From: DATAAM01 sp036260075
GTDB lineage: Bacteria; Actinomycetota; Acidimicrobiia; Acidimicrobiales; JAHWLA01
Assembly (NCBI GenBank): GCA_036260075.1
Contig: DATAAM010000025.1
Coordinates: 1-21,158, forward strand
Length of the DNA: 21,158 nt
Direction: 5' to 3'
Shown: in pieces, positions 8,130-15,245 of the stretch
How positions within the stretch are numbered: the stretch's first letter is position 1
How the letters are laid out: every line of letters starts with the position of its first letter
Translations under genes and position numbers: made by a program
The notes under the pieces: model-generated
What the model was told of the DNA's origin: nothing
Seen by the model: the letters and a program-made list of their open reading frames with translations, nothing else
Database searches by the model: none

Positions 8130-9163
8130 AGTCGGCTGGTCGCGTCCTTGGCCGCCTGGGCCAGCTTCACCACGGACTCGGCGAAGACCTCGAAGCCGGA
8201 GCGATCGCCGCCCATGGCGCCGCCGGAGTAGCGGGCGTACACGCCTTCCAGGATGCACGCCAGCTTCCAGTACCCGAAGGCGACATAGAAGTCGAGCTGC
8301 GAGAGGTCGCGCCCGGAGCGCTCCGCGTACATGGCCCGCAGGTCGGCCCGGGTCGGGAAGCCCGCCACCGTGGTGGGCGCCTGTCCGAGGGCGGAGAACT
8401 CGTCGTCCGCCTCGGCCCAGTAGACCATCAGCAGGCCGACATCGGCGAGCGGGTCGCCGAGCGTGCACAGCTCCCAGTCGAGCACCGCCTTCACCCGGCC
8501 GTCGGCCCCGAGCATCAGGTTGTCGAGCCGGTAGTCGCCGTGGACGATGGTGGCCGGTCCCTGCTCGGGCACGTGGGCCAAGAGGAAGTCGTGCACCTCG
8601 TCGACGAGCGGGACCGGTCGTCCCGTCTCGCCGTTGGACTGTGTGAACTGCCCGTACCACCGCTTCACCTGCCGCTCGATGTAGCCCTCGCGGCGACCGA
8701 GGTCGCCGAGACCGACGGCGTCGACGTCGACGGCGTGGATGTCGGCGAGCACCTCCGCCAGCGATCGGCCCGCCGTGCGCCGGGTCTGCTCGTCGAGCTC
8801 CTTCTCGGCGCTGGGCGCGTCGCGCACCACGGTGCCGTCGACGTACCCCATCACGTAGAAGGGCCGGCCGTTGACCGATTCGTCGTCGCAGAAGCCAAGG
8901 GCGGCGGGCACCGGCACAGGCGTCGGTCCCAGCGCGGCGATGATGCGGTACTCGCGTCCCATGTCGTGGGCGGTGGGCAGCACGTGGCCCGTCGGTGGCC
9001 GCCGCAGCACGAACGTGTGGCCCGCCTGGTCCTCGACCCGGAACGTGAGGTTCGACCGGCCGCCCGCCACCAGTTCGAAGGTGAGGGGCGGGGTGGCATC
9101 GGGAATGTTCTCGGCGAACCAGGCGCTGACTCGCTCGTGGTCGATGCCCTCGGTCTCGGCCAT
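8126..9163 (-). CDS. APH-family phosphotransferase (ACAD10/11 or FadE36 N-domain-like)
   Basis: A 345-residue aminoglycoside phosphotransferase/choline kinase-fold enzyme. The kinase motif HGDYRLDN is at 208-215 (D210 catalytic base, N215), and the metal-binding LDWE with D229 follows. The N-terminal GGRSNLTFRV and VLRRPP segments supply the nucleotide-binding part. The sequence style, including LDWELCTLGDPLADVG, is that of the family joined to acyl-CoA dehydrogenases in ACAD10/11 and called FadE36 in mycobacteria. Those kinases act on hydroxyacyl substrates, so a lipid hydroxy-acid substrate is more likely than an antibiotic; this is inference. ATG 9163 lies 7 nt after TAGGTT, suggesting a leaderless start. 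It heads the minus-strand run and overlaps PAC2 by 4 nt. The divergent thioredoxin gene starts only 21 bp away. Confidence 0.9.
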   Translation of the reverse strand: MAETEGIDHERVSAWFAENIPDATPPLTFELVAGGRSNLTFRVEDQAGHTFVLRRPPTGHVLPTAHDMGREYRIIAALGPTPVPVPAALGFCDDESVNGRPFYVMGYVDGTVVRDAPSAEKELDEQTRRTAGRSLAEVLADIHAVDVDAVGLGDLGRREGYIERQVKRWYGQFTQSNGETGRPVPLVDEVHDFLLAHVPEQGPATIVHGDYRLDNLMLGADGRVKAVLDWELCTLGDPLADVGLLMVYWAEADDEFSALGQAPTTVAGFPTRADLRAMYAERSGRDLSQLDFYVAFGYWKLACILEGVYARYSGGAMGGDRSGFEVFAESVVKLAQAAKDATSRL

Positions 9164-9170
9164 GTGTGAA

Positions 9171-9176
9171 AACCTA
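9171..9176 (-). promoter_or_regulatory. Candidate -10 box of the phosphotransferase gene (TAGGTT)
   Basis: On the minus strand TAGGTT ends 7 nt before ATG 9163. It lies in the 21-bp gap between two divergent start codons, so its -35 region must fall inside the thioredoxin gene. Confidence 0.5.
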
Positions 9177-9184
9177 CTTGGCCC

Positions 9185-9886
9185 ATGCTCGACGTAACCG
9201 ACGCAACCTTCGAACGAGATGTCGTCCAGCGGTCCCACGAGGTCCCCGTGGTGGTCGACCTGTGGGCCGAGTGGTGCGGGCCCTGCCGCACCCTGGGGCC
9301 GATCCTGGAGAAGGTGGTCGCGGAGACCGACGGCCGGGTCGCCTTGGCCAAGGTCGACGTCGACGCCAACCCAGGCGTGTCGCAGGCCTTCCGCGTGCAG
9401 TCGATCCCGGCCGTGTACGCGATCCGTGACGGCAAGGTGGTCGACTCGTTCGTGGGCGCCCTCCCCGAGCACCTCGTGCGGGAGTGGGTGGGGCGCTTGG
9501 CACCGTCGAAGTCGGAGGTCGACCTGTTGGTGGAGCAGGGCGACGAGGCCTCTCTCCGCAAGGCGCTCGAGATCGAGCCCGACCACGCCGGGGCGGTGGT
9601 GGCTCTGGCCGAGCTGCTGGTGGAACGGGGCGCAGGCGAGGACGCGCTCGTTCTCCTGGCCCGCATCCCGGAGACGGCCGAGACTCGTCGGGTGGCCGCC
9701 CGGGCCAGGGTCGGTCCCACCGACGGCGCGGGCGGCGACGTGACGGCGGAGCTCGACCGGCTGCTCGACCGCGTGAAGGGCGACGAGGGGGCCCGGCAGC
9801 GCTTCCTCGACCTGCTCGAGGTGCTCGGCCCCGAGGACCCGCGCACGCTCGAGTACCGCCGGGCGCTCACCATGCGCCTGTTCTGA
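9185..9886 (+). CDS. Thioredoxin-TPR protein (CnoX/YbbN-like)
   Basis: A 233-residue cytoplasmic protein. Residues 1-105 are a thioredoxin fold with the redox motif WCGPC (C31, C34) and the cis-proline segment SIPAVYAI. The rest is helical with TPR-like character, including DEASLRKALEIEPDHAGAVVALAELL, which matches the layout of YbbN/CnoX, a chaperone-linked thioredoxin. E. coli and Caulobacter CnoX have altered active sites, whereas this one keeps both cysteines and could be an active oxidoreductase. ATG 9185 is the only plausible start; the upstream 21 bp separate it from the divergent phosphotransferase, and its promoter is not obvious. It could be called a plain thioredoxin, but the C-terminal half argues for the CnoX-like class. 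Confidence 0.9.
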   Translation: MLDVTDATFERDVVQRSHEVPVVVDLWAEWCGPCRTLGPILEKVVAETDGRVALAKVDVDANPGVSQAFRVQSIPAVYAIRDGKVVDSFVGALPEHLVREWVGRLAPSKSEVDLLVEQGDEASLRKALEIEPDHAGAVVALAELLVERGAGEDALVLLARIPETAETRRVAARARVGPTDGAGGDVTAELDRLLDRVKGDEGARQRFLDLLEVLGPEDPRTLEYRRALTMRLF

Positions 9887-10044
9887 TCCCAGGCGGCCGG
9901 TCCTCCGCCCCCCTCCGTGCCGGGATCGGGGGCCATGGCCGGGATCCGAGAACAGCTCGAGCAGGGCTCGGTGTCTCACCCTCTCGCTAAGGTGAGCGAG
10001 GTCGCTTCCCCCTGTCGACGGCTCTCTGCCTCTTGGGGGAACGC
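9887..10044 (+). other. Intergenic region upstream of comEA
   Basis: 158 bp between the thioredoxin and comEA genes. It holds a 10-bp palindrome GGCCATGGCC at 9931-9940 flanked by two copies of CCGGGATC, a TAAGGT -10-like hexamer at 9988-9993 inside a short inverted repeat, and a GGGGGA ribosome-binding site at 10035-10040. No terminator with a T-tract was seen. Confidence 0.5.
9983..10000 (+). promoter_or_regulatory. Inverted repeat over candidate comEA -10 box
   Basis: CTCGCT at 9983-9988 and AGCGAG at 9995-10000 form a perfect 6-bp inverted repeat with a 6-nt spacer. A TAAGGT hexamer (9988-9993) overlaps it. A dimeric regulator could bind there, but chance is a real alternative at this length and base composition. 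Confidence 0.3.
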
Positions 10045-10749
10045 GTGCCCGATCTCGTCTCGTTGCGCAAGCGGCTCGACGCGCTGCCGGTCGAGCCGTC
10101 CCAGATCGTCGCCGGCGTCGTGGTGCTCGTCATCGGCCTCGTCGCCACGCTGTCCTGGCTCCTGTCCGGCGGCCGGGGGCCGAGCGTCGAAGGCGGCCGC
10201 GGCCCGGGCGGCGGCCGGCTCGGCGTCGTCGACGGTGCCGCCGCCGACCTGCCCCAGGCGCGCCCGACACCGGAGGTCTCCCCGCCGGGTACCGGAGCGG
10301 GCGAGCAGTCGGTCGTGCACGTGTCCGGAGCGGTGGCGCGCCCTGGGCTCGTGCGCCTGCCTGCCGCCGCCCGGGTGGCCGACGCGCTCGCGGCCGTCGG
10401 CGGCCCCGCGCCCGACGCCGACCTCGACCGGGTGAACCTGGCCGCCCGCATCGCCGACGGCGAACGGCTGCACGTCCCACGCCGCGGCGAGGTGGTCCAC
10501 GAGGAGCTGCGCGCCGGGGGCCAGGGCGCAGGCTCGGCGGCGGCCGAGGCCCGAGCGCCGCCGCTCGACCTCAACGCTGCCACGGTGGAGCAGCTCGATT
10601 CCCTTCCGGGCATCGGGCCGGCCACGGCCCAGGCCATCGTCGACCACCGCGCCCGTCATGGGCCGTTCCGCTCGGTGGCCCAGCTCCTCCAGGTGAAGGG
10701 CATCGGCGAGGCCAAGCTCGCCGCCCTGCGCCCCAAGGTGCGGGTGTGA
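10045..10749 (+). CDS. comEA: ComEA-like DNA-uptake protein
   Basis: A 234-residue membrane-anchored DNA-binding protein expected to hold incoming DNA for the ComEC channel. One N-terminal membrane helix is at about 20-41 after a basic segment, followed by a Gly/Pro-rich linker, an SLBB domain at about 89-146 (VVHVSGAVARPG) and tandem helix-hairpin-helix motifs at about 174-232 (DLNAATVEQL, LPGIGPATAQAI, VKGIGEAKL). This is the standard ComEA layout. GTG 10045 was chosen because GGGGGA ends 4 nt before it; a TTG at 10033 would add 4 residues but lacks a ribosome-binding site. comEC follows 25 nt later. Whether the organism is naturally competent cannot be told from this. Confidence 0.9.
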   Translation: MPDLVSLRKRLDALPVEPSQIVAGVVVLVIGLVATLSWLLSGGRGPSVEGGRGPGGGRLGVVDGAAADLPQARPTPEVSPPGTGAGEQSVVHVSGAVARPGLVRLPAAARVADALAAVGGPAPDADLDRVNLAARIADGERLHVPRRGEVVHEELRAGGQGAGSAAAEARAPPLDLNAATVEQLDSLPGIGPATAQAIVDHRARHGPFRSVAQLLQVKGIGEAKLAALRPKVRV

Positions 10750-10774
10750 ACGGCGCGCCGGGGGAGCCGGCCCC

Positions 10775-12952
10775 ATGAGCGACCTCGGTGCCGTGCTCCT
10801 GGCCGTGGCGGCGGCCCTCGGTGCGGCGGTGGCAGCGCCCGTGCCGCTCTGGCTCGTCATGGCGACGGCGGTGCCTGCCGTGCTGCTGCGGCGCGGCGGG
10901 CCGCTGGTCGTCGCCGTCGTCCTGTCCACGTCGTCGTCGGCGTGGCACGCCTGGGAGGGCGTGCGCTCGGCGCCCACGACCGGGCACGCCCGCGGCATCG
11001 CCACGCTCGTCACCGACCCGGTCGAGGTCCGCGGCGCGGTCCGGACGGAGGTGCGGCTGCACGGCCGACGCCTCGAGGCGTGGGCGCGGGGCTCACCCGC
11101 CGCCGTCCTGCGCGACAGCCTGGCGGGCGAGCGGGTCCGCGTGGCCGGCGAGCGCGCTCCGGTCACGGGGCGGCGGGCGGCGCACCTGGCCGTGCGCCAC
11201 GTGGGATCCCGCCTCGACGTGGTGGCGGCCGAGCGCCTCGACGGTGGGTCGCTCGTCGCCCGCACGTCCAACGCCGTCCGTCGCACGCTGCTCGACGGCG
11301 TGCGACCGCTCGCGCCCGAGCGACGGGCACTGTTCGCCGGCATCGTCCTCGGTGACGATCGAGAGCAGTCCGACGAGCTGCGCACCGCCTTCCGCGACGC
11401 GGGCCTCGCCCACCTGCTCGCCGTGTCGGGCCAGAACGTCGCCTTCGTCCTTGCCATGGCGGCGCCTGCGCTGGCGTTCCTCGGGCTGCGCCTGCGACTG
11501 ATCGCCTCGCTGGCCCTTCTCGCCTTCTTCGGCGTGCTCACCCGGTGGGAGCCGTCCGTCGTGCGGGCCGTCGCCATGGCGGCGATCGTGGTGTGGGCCG
11601 CAGCGGTCGGCCGTCCGGCCTCCACCCTTCGCGCCCTCGCGTTGGCCGTCACCGGCACGCTGCTGGTCGATCCACTGCTGGTCGGCTCCCTCGGCTTCCG
11701 GCTGTCCGTGGCCGCCTGCGTGGGCATCGCCGTCCTGGCGGGCCCGCTGGCGCGCCGCCGGCTGCCGCTGCCGTTGGCGGCCACGGTCGCCGCCCAGGCC
11801 GGTGTGGCCCCCGTGCTGGTGCCCGTGTTCGGCGGCATCCCGGTGGTCTCGGTGGCGGCCAACGTCCTCGCCGCCCCGGCCGCCGGGTGGCTGATGATGT
11901 GGGGGATGGCGGCGGGCCTGCCCGCGGGCGTCGTCGGCGGCACGGCCGCCGCCGTTGTCCACCGGCCCACCGACCTCCTGCTCGCGTGGCTGGCCCTCGT
12001 GGCCCGCCGGTCGGCCGACCTGCGCCTGGGCACCCTCGACGGGCGCCACCTGTCGGCCCTCCTGGCCTGCGCCGCACTGGCGATCGCGGTACCGCGGCTC
12101 CGGCCGGTCTGCGCCCTGCTGGCCGGTGCGGTCGTCCTCCTGGCCGTCGCCGCCGTCCCGTGTAGGTTCGGCCCGTGCGCCTCACCCTCGGCGACCGCAC
12201 CTACGACGTGGCCACCCGGGCCCTCGTCATGGGCATCCTCAACCGCACCCCGGACTCCTTCTACGACAACGGCGCCTACTTCCCGCTTGACGCCTTCCTC
12301 GCCCGGGCCGAGCAGCTGGTGGGCGAGGGCGCCGACCTCCTCGACGTCGGCGGCGTCAAGGCCGGCCCCGGCCCGGAGGTCGGGGAGCAGGAGGAGCTCG
12401 ACCGCGTGGTGCCCGCCGTGGAGGCTCTGCGCGCCCGCTTCGACGTGCCCGTGTCGGTCGACACGTGGCGGGCCACCGTCGCCGAGGCCGCCTTCGCCGC
12501 CGGGGCCTGCGTCGGCAACGACATCAGCGGCTTCGGCGACCCCGATTACCTGCCGGTGGCGGCGAAAGCGGGGGCCACCGTCGTGGCCACCCACATCCGA
12601 CTGGCACCCCGCGTGCCCGATCCGGAGCCGCACTACGACGACGTCGTGGCCGTCGTGTGCGACTTCCTGCTCGCGCGCGCCCGCGCCGCCGAGGAGGTCG
12701 GCATCACGCCCGACCGCATCGTGCTCGACGCCGGCCTCGACCTCGGCAAGACGTGGGAGCAGTCGGTGGCGCTGCTCCACGCCTCCCACCGGCTGGCGGC
12801 GCTGGGCTACCCGTTGCTGCTCTCGGCCTCGAACAAGACGTTTCTCGGCCGGCTGCTCGACCTCGGGATCGACGAGCGCCGGGAGGCGTCTTTGGCGGCG
12901 GCCGCCCTGGGGATCGTGCGCGGCTGCCGGGTGCTGCGCGTGCACGACGTGA
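10775..12952 (+). CDS. comEC: ComEC/Rec2-like channel protein without MBL domain; frame runs on through folP2
   Basis: Inner-membrane DNA-uptake channel homolog. Residues 1-60 are hydrophobic helices, about 70-150 resemble the periplasmic DUF4131/OB part, and about 180-460 form the multi-helix competence domain, with FAGIVLGDD, FRDAGLAHLLAVSGQN and RWEPSVVRAVAM as typical motifs. There is no metallo-beta-lactamase domain, as in some actinobacterial relatives. Recognisable sequence ends at about residue 462 (nt 12161), but the frame has no stop until 12950-12952. The last 260 codons are a Ser/Pro/Thr/Arg-rich shadow of folP2. A TAG at 12163-12165 in the -1 frame would end the gene exactly where expected, so a one-base deletion or a real loss of stop is possible. 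ATG 10775 has GGGGGAG about 8 nt upstream. Confidence 0.82.
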   Translation: MSDLGAVLLAVAAALGAAVAAPVPLWLVMATAVPAVLLRRGGPLVVAVVLSTSSSAWHAWEGVRSAPTTGHARGIATLVTDPVEVRGAVRTEVRLHGRRLEAWARGSPAAVLRDSLAGERVRVAGERAPVTGRRAAHLAVRHVGSRLDVVAAERLDGGSLVARTSNAVRRTLLDGVRPLAPERRALFAGIVLGDDREQSDELRTAFRDAGLAHLLAVSGQNVAFVLAMAAPALAFLGLRLRLIASLALLAFFGVLTRWEPSVVRAVAMAAIVVWAAAVGRPASTLRALALAVTGTLLVDPLLVGSLGFRLSVAACVGIAVLAGPLARRRLPLPLAATVAAQAGVAPVLVPVFGGIPVVSVAANVLAAPAAGWLMMWGMAAGLPAGVVGGTAAAVVHRPTDLLLAWLALVARRSADLRLGTLDGRHLSALLACAALAIAVPRLRPVCALLAGAVVLLAVAAVPCRFGPCASPSATAPTTWPPGPSSWASSTAPRTPSTTTAPTSRLTPSSPGPSSWWARAPTSSTSAASRPAPARRSGSRRSSTAWCPPWRLCAPASTCPCRSTRGGPPSPRPPSPPGPASATTSAASATPITCRWRRKRGPPSWPPTSDWHPACPIRSRTTTTSWPSCATSCSRAPAPPRRSASRPTASCSTPASTSARRGSSRWRCSTPPTGWRRWATRCCSRPRTRRFSAGCSTSGSTSAGRRLWRRPPWGSCAAAGCCACTT
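12163..12168 (+). promoter_or_regulatory. Candidate -10 box of folP2 (TAGGTT)
   Basis: TAGGTT ends 6 nt before GTG 12175, with no Shine-Dalgarno between. It is identical to the hexamer before the phosphotransferase gene. The TAG in it would also be a stop in the -1 frame of comEC. Confidence 0.45.
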
Positions 12953-13005
12953 GAGGGACGTGCCGCGTCCGCGACGTGCTCGGTGCCGTGCTGGAGGCGG
13001 CGTGA
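12175..13005 (+). CDS. folP2: Dihydropteroate synthase homolog, FolP2 type
   Basis: A 276-residue TIM-barrel protein of the pterin-binding family. It keeps MGILN with N23, TPDSF at 25-29, SVDTWRA at 94-100, the ND pair at 115-116 and RVHDV at 255-259. It departs from true dihydropteroate synthase in key places: the segment that normally reads GESTRPG is GVKAGPG (60-66), the DPGxGFGK loop is LDAGLDLGK, and the usual SRK is SNK (219-221). NRTPDSFYD and GVKAGPG are shared with mycobacterial FolP2 (Rv1207-type), which is reported to lack normal synthase activity. No other folate gene is nearby, so its role is open. GTG 12175 is preceded by TAGGTT. Its stop overlaps the holA start as GTGA. Confidence 0.9.
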   Translation: MRLTLGDRTYDVATRALVMGILNRTPDSFYDNGAYFPLDAFLARAEQLVGEGADLLDVGGVKAGPGPEVGEQEELDRVVPAVEALRARFDVPVSVDTWRATVAEAAFAAGACVGNDISGFGDPDYLPVAAKAGATVVATHIRLAPRVPDPEPHYDDVVAVVCDFLLARARAAEEVGITPDRIVLDAGLDLGKTWEQSVALLHASHRLAALGYPLLLSASNKTFLGRLLDLGIDERREASLAAAALGIVRGCRVLRVHDVRGTCRVRDVLGAVLEAA

Positions 13006-13985
13006 ACGCCTGGTACGTGAAGGGCGACGACCCCGGGTTGGTGGGCGAGGAGGTGCGACGACTGGTCACCGAGCTGGCGGGCGACGACCCCATGGCCGTC
13101 GAAGACCTCTCGGGCGAGGACGTCACGGTGGCCGCGATCGTGGACGCCTGCCTCACCCCCCCGTTCCTGGCGGACCGCCGGGTGGTGGTGGTCCGCGAGA
13201 TCGGGCGCTTCCGCACCGAGGAGCTGGAGCCGCTCGTCCAGTGGCTGGCCGACCCGCTGCCGACCACCGCGCTGGTCCTCACGGGCGGCGGTGGCCAGGT
13301 GTCGCAGAAGCTGGTCAACGCGGTGAAGAAGGTCGGCCGGGTCGTCGACGCCTCGGCCCCGACCGGCGGCAAGGCCCGCACCTCGTGGCTGGTCGAACGC
13401 CTGCGGGCGGGTCCGGTCACGCTCGACGCGGCGGCGGGCAACCTCCTCGGGGAGCACTTGGGCGAGGACGTGGCCCGCCTCACCAACCTGTTGGAGGGAC
13501 TGGCGGCGGCCTACGGCGAGGGCGCCCGCATCGGCGTCGAGGAGCTCACGCCGTTCCTGGGGCAGGCGGGGGGCGTGGCACCGTGGGAGCTCACCGATGC
13601 CATCGACGCGGGCGACACCGAGGCCGCCCTCGTCAAGCTGCGCCGCATGACCGAGGCAGGCGAGCGCCATCCCCTGGTCGTGATGGCCACCCTCCACCGG
13701 CACTACGCCAACATGCTCCGCCTCGACGGTGCCGACGACGTGCACGACGAGCAGTCGGCGGCCGCGGTGCTGGGCGTGGCCCCGTTCCCGGCCAAGAAGG
13801 CGCTCACGCAGGCGCGCCGCCTGGGCTCGGAAGGCATCCGGCGGGCGGTGACGCTGCTGGCGGAAGCCGATGTCGACCTCCGGGGCGCGAAGGCCTGGCC
13901 GGATGCGCTGGTGCTGGAGGTGCTCGTCGCCCGCCTGAGCAGGCTGACGACGAAGCGACCGGCTGCGGCCGCCCGCCGGCGCTGA
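13002..13985 (+). CDS. holA: DNA polymerase III subunit delta
   Basis: A 327-residue clamp-loader subunit that opens the beta sliding clamp during replication. The N-terminal AAA-like part shows VVVVREIGRF and ALVLTGGGGQVSQKLVNAVKK; the middle has LVERLRAGPVTLD and the DVARLTNLLEGLAAAYG segment; the C-terminal helical collar includes AALVKLRRMTEAGERHPLVVMATLHRHYANMLRL and ends in ALVLEVLVARLSRL, all typical of HolA. GTG 13002 was chosen because it overlaps the folP2 stop by 4 nt (GTGA), a coupled start, and because the product then begins MNAWYVKGDD like other delta subunits. The gene converges on rpsT, 21 bp apart. The comEA-comEC-holA-rpsT order is conserved in actinobacteria. Confidence 0.94.
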   Translation: MNAWYVKGDDPGLVGEEVRRLVTELAGDDPMAVEDLSGEDVTVAAIVDACLTPPFLADRRVVVVREIGRFRTEELEPLVQWLADPLPTTALVLTGGGGQVSQKLVNAVKKVGRVVDASAPTGGKARTSWLVERLRAGPVTLDAAAGNLLGEHLGEDVARLTNLLEGLAAAYGEGARIGVEELTPFLGQAGGVAPWELTDAIDAGDTEAALVKLRRMTEAGERHPLVVMATLHRHYANMLRLDGADDVHDEQSAAAVLGVAPFPAKKALTQARRLGSEGIRRAVTLLAEADVDLRGAKAWPDALVLEVLVARLSRLTTKRPAAAARRR

Positions 13986-14006
13986 CGCGGGCGCCGCCTC
14001 GGACGA

Positions 14007-14279
14007 CTAGGACGCCGCCGAGGTGAGCCGGGCGATGCGCTTCATCAGGCGGGACTTGCGGTTGGCCGCCTGGTTCTTGTGGATGACGCCCTTGGCGGCC
14101 GCCATGTCGAGCCGCTTCACGGCCAGGCGCAGCGCGTCGGCGCCGGTGTCGGCTCCGGCCTCGGCGGCCTGCACCGCAGCCTTGACCCGCGTCTTCAGCT
14201 CGGAGCGCACCGCCTTGTTGCGGAGGCGCCGACGCTCGTTCTGCCGGTTGCGCTTGATCTGGCTCTTGATGTTGGCCAC
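14007..14279 (-). CDS. rpsT: 30S ribosomal protein S20
   Basis: A 90-residue basic ribosomal protein that binds 16S rRNA in the small subunit. The sequence starts MANIKSQIKRNRQNERRR and contains the conserved KGVIHKNQAANRKSRL segment near its C-terminus, diagnostic for bS20. Length is normal. The start is GTG 14279, giving the canonical MANIKSQ N-terminus. No Shine-Dalgarno is seen; TACCCT lies 9 nt upstream, suggesting a leaderless or near-leaderless transcript. The gene is divergent from the hydroxyacid dehydrogenase (45-bp gap) and convergent with holA. Confidence 0.97.
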   Translation of the reverse strand: MANIKSQIKRNRQNERRRLRNKAVRSELKTRVKAAVQAAEAGADTGADALRLAVKRLDMAAAKGVIHKNQAANRKSRLMKRIARLTSAAS

Positions 14280-14288
14280 GAAGGGACG

Positions 14289-14294
14289 AGGGTA
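14289..14294 (-). promoter_or_regulatory. Candidate -10 box of rpsT (TACCCT)
   Basis: On the minus strand TACCCT ends 9 nt before GTG 14279. It lies 13 bp from the plus-strand TACCAT of the divergent gene. Confidence 0.4.
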
Positions 14295-14307
14295 GCAGGG
14301 GGCCGCC

Positions 14308-14313
14308 TACCAT
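14308..14313 (+). promoter_or_regulatory. Candidate -10 box of the hydroxyacid dehydrogenase gene (TACCAT)
   Basis: TACCAT ends 11 nt before ATG 14325. The spacing would leave at most a few untranslated bases, so this is a near-leaderless rather than strictly leaderless candidate. Confidence 0.35.
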
Positions 14314-14324
14314 TCCCACTCGCC

Positions 14325-15245
14325 ATGGCACCCCCTCGCATCGCGATCGCGCCCGAGCCGCCCCGCCCGTGGGCGGTGGACGTGGTGCAGGAGGCGGGGG
14401 CCGAGGTGGTCCCGCCCGAGGAGGCGGAGGCCCTCGTCTGGATGCACCCGTTCGACGTGGCCGGGCTGCAGGACGTGCTGGCCCGCGGTCCCGGCATCCG
14501 CTGGGTGCAGATGCCGTGGGCGGGCGTGGAGGACTTCGGCGCCGCAGGCGTGTTCGGCGACGGGCGCGCGTGGACGTGCGGGAAGGGCGTGTACGCCGAG
14601 CCGGTGGCCGAGCACGCGCTCGCCCTCGGGCTCTACGGCCTACGGCACCTCCACGAGCGCACGCTCGCCCGTTCCTGGGGCCGGTCCGCGGGCCGAAGCC
14701 TCTTCGACGCCCGCGTCACGATCGTGGGTGCCGGTGGCATCACGACCGAGCTGCTTCGCCTGCTGGCGCCGTTCCGGGTCGATGCAGCAGTCGTCCGCCG
14801 TCAGCCCGAGCCACTCGCAGGTGGGACACCGACCTTCACGGTGGACCGTCTGCACGACGCCCTCCGGGGCGCCGACCTCGTCGTGCTGGCGCTCGCGCTC
14901 ACGCCGGAGACGGAGGGCATCGTGGCGGCGCCGGAGCTGCGAGTGATGGAGCCCCATGCCTGGCTGGTGAACGTCGCCCGCGGCAAGCACGTCGTCACCG
15001 ACGACTTGGTCACCGCGCTGCGCGAAGAGTGGATCGCCGGCGCCGCGCTCGACGTCACCGACCCCGAACCACTGCCCGACGAGCACCCGCTCTGGGAGCT
15101 CCCCAACTGCCTCGTCACTCCCCACACCGCCAACACCCTCGAGATGGCCCGGCCACTCCTCGCCGCTCGGATCGGCGAGAACGTCCGTCGGTTCCGCCGA
15201 GGCGAGGAGCTCGTCGGGCTCGTCGACGTGGAGCGCGGGTACTGA
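14325..15245 (+). CDS. D-isomer-specific 2-hydroxyacid dehydrogenase
   Basis: A 306-residue NAD(P)-dependent oxidoreductase that would interconvert a 2-keto acid and a D-2-hydroxy acid. The Rossmann motif is GAGGIT at 135-140, and the family catalytic triad is intact: R219 in NVARGK, E248 in DPEPLP and H267 in TPHTAN. The N-terminal substrate domain is short and diverged, so glyoxylate/hydroxypyruvate-type or another 2-keto acid specificity cannot be assigned. ATG 14325 was chosen because the upstream open frame runs antisense to rpsT and a -10-like hexamer precedes it. The minus-strand MFS frame runs antisense through the last two thirds of this gene; the intact triad makes this gene the real one there. 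Automated callers could drop it because of that overlap. Confidence 0.9.
   Translation: MAPPRIAIAPEPPRPWAVDVVQEAGAEVVPPEEAEALVWMHPFDVAGLQDVLARGPGIRWVQMPWAGVEDFGAAGVFGDGRAWTCGKGVYAEPVAEHALALGLYGLRHLHERTLARSWGRSAGRSLFDARVTIVGAGGITTELLRLLAPFRVDAAVVRRQPEPLAGGTPTFTVDRLHDALRGADLVVLALALTPETEGIVAAPELRVMEPHAWLVNVARGKHVVTDDLVTALREEWIAGAALDVTDPEPLPDEHPLWELPNCLVTPHTANTLEMARPLLAARIGENVRRFRRGEELVGLVDVERGY

Noticed and set aside
9935..10435. Plus-strand frame starting MAGIREQLEQ upstream of comEA
   Set aside because: The first residues look protein-like, but the frame has no stop before comEA and continues through it as a shadow.
13986..14024. Bidirectional terminator between holA and rpsT
   Set aside because: CCTCGG/CCGAGG at 13997-14023 could pair, but the loop is 15 nt, there is no T-tract and the arm lies inside rpsT.
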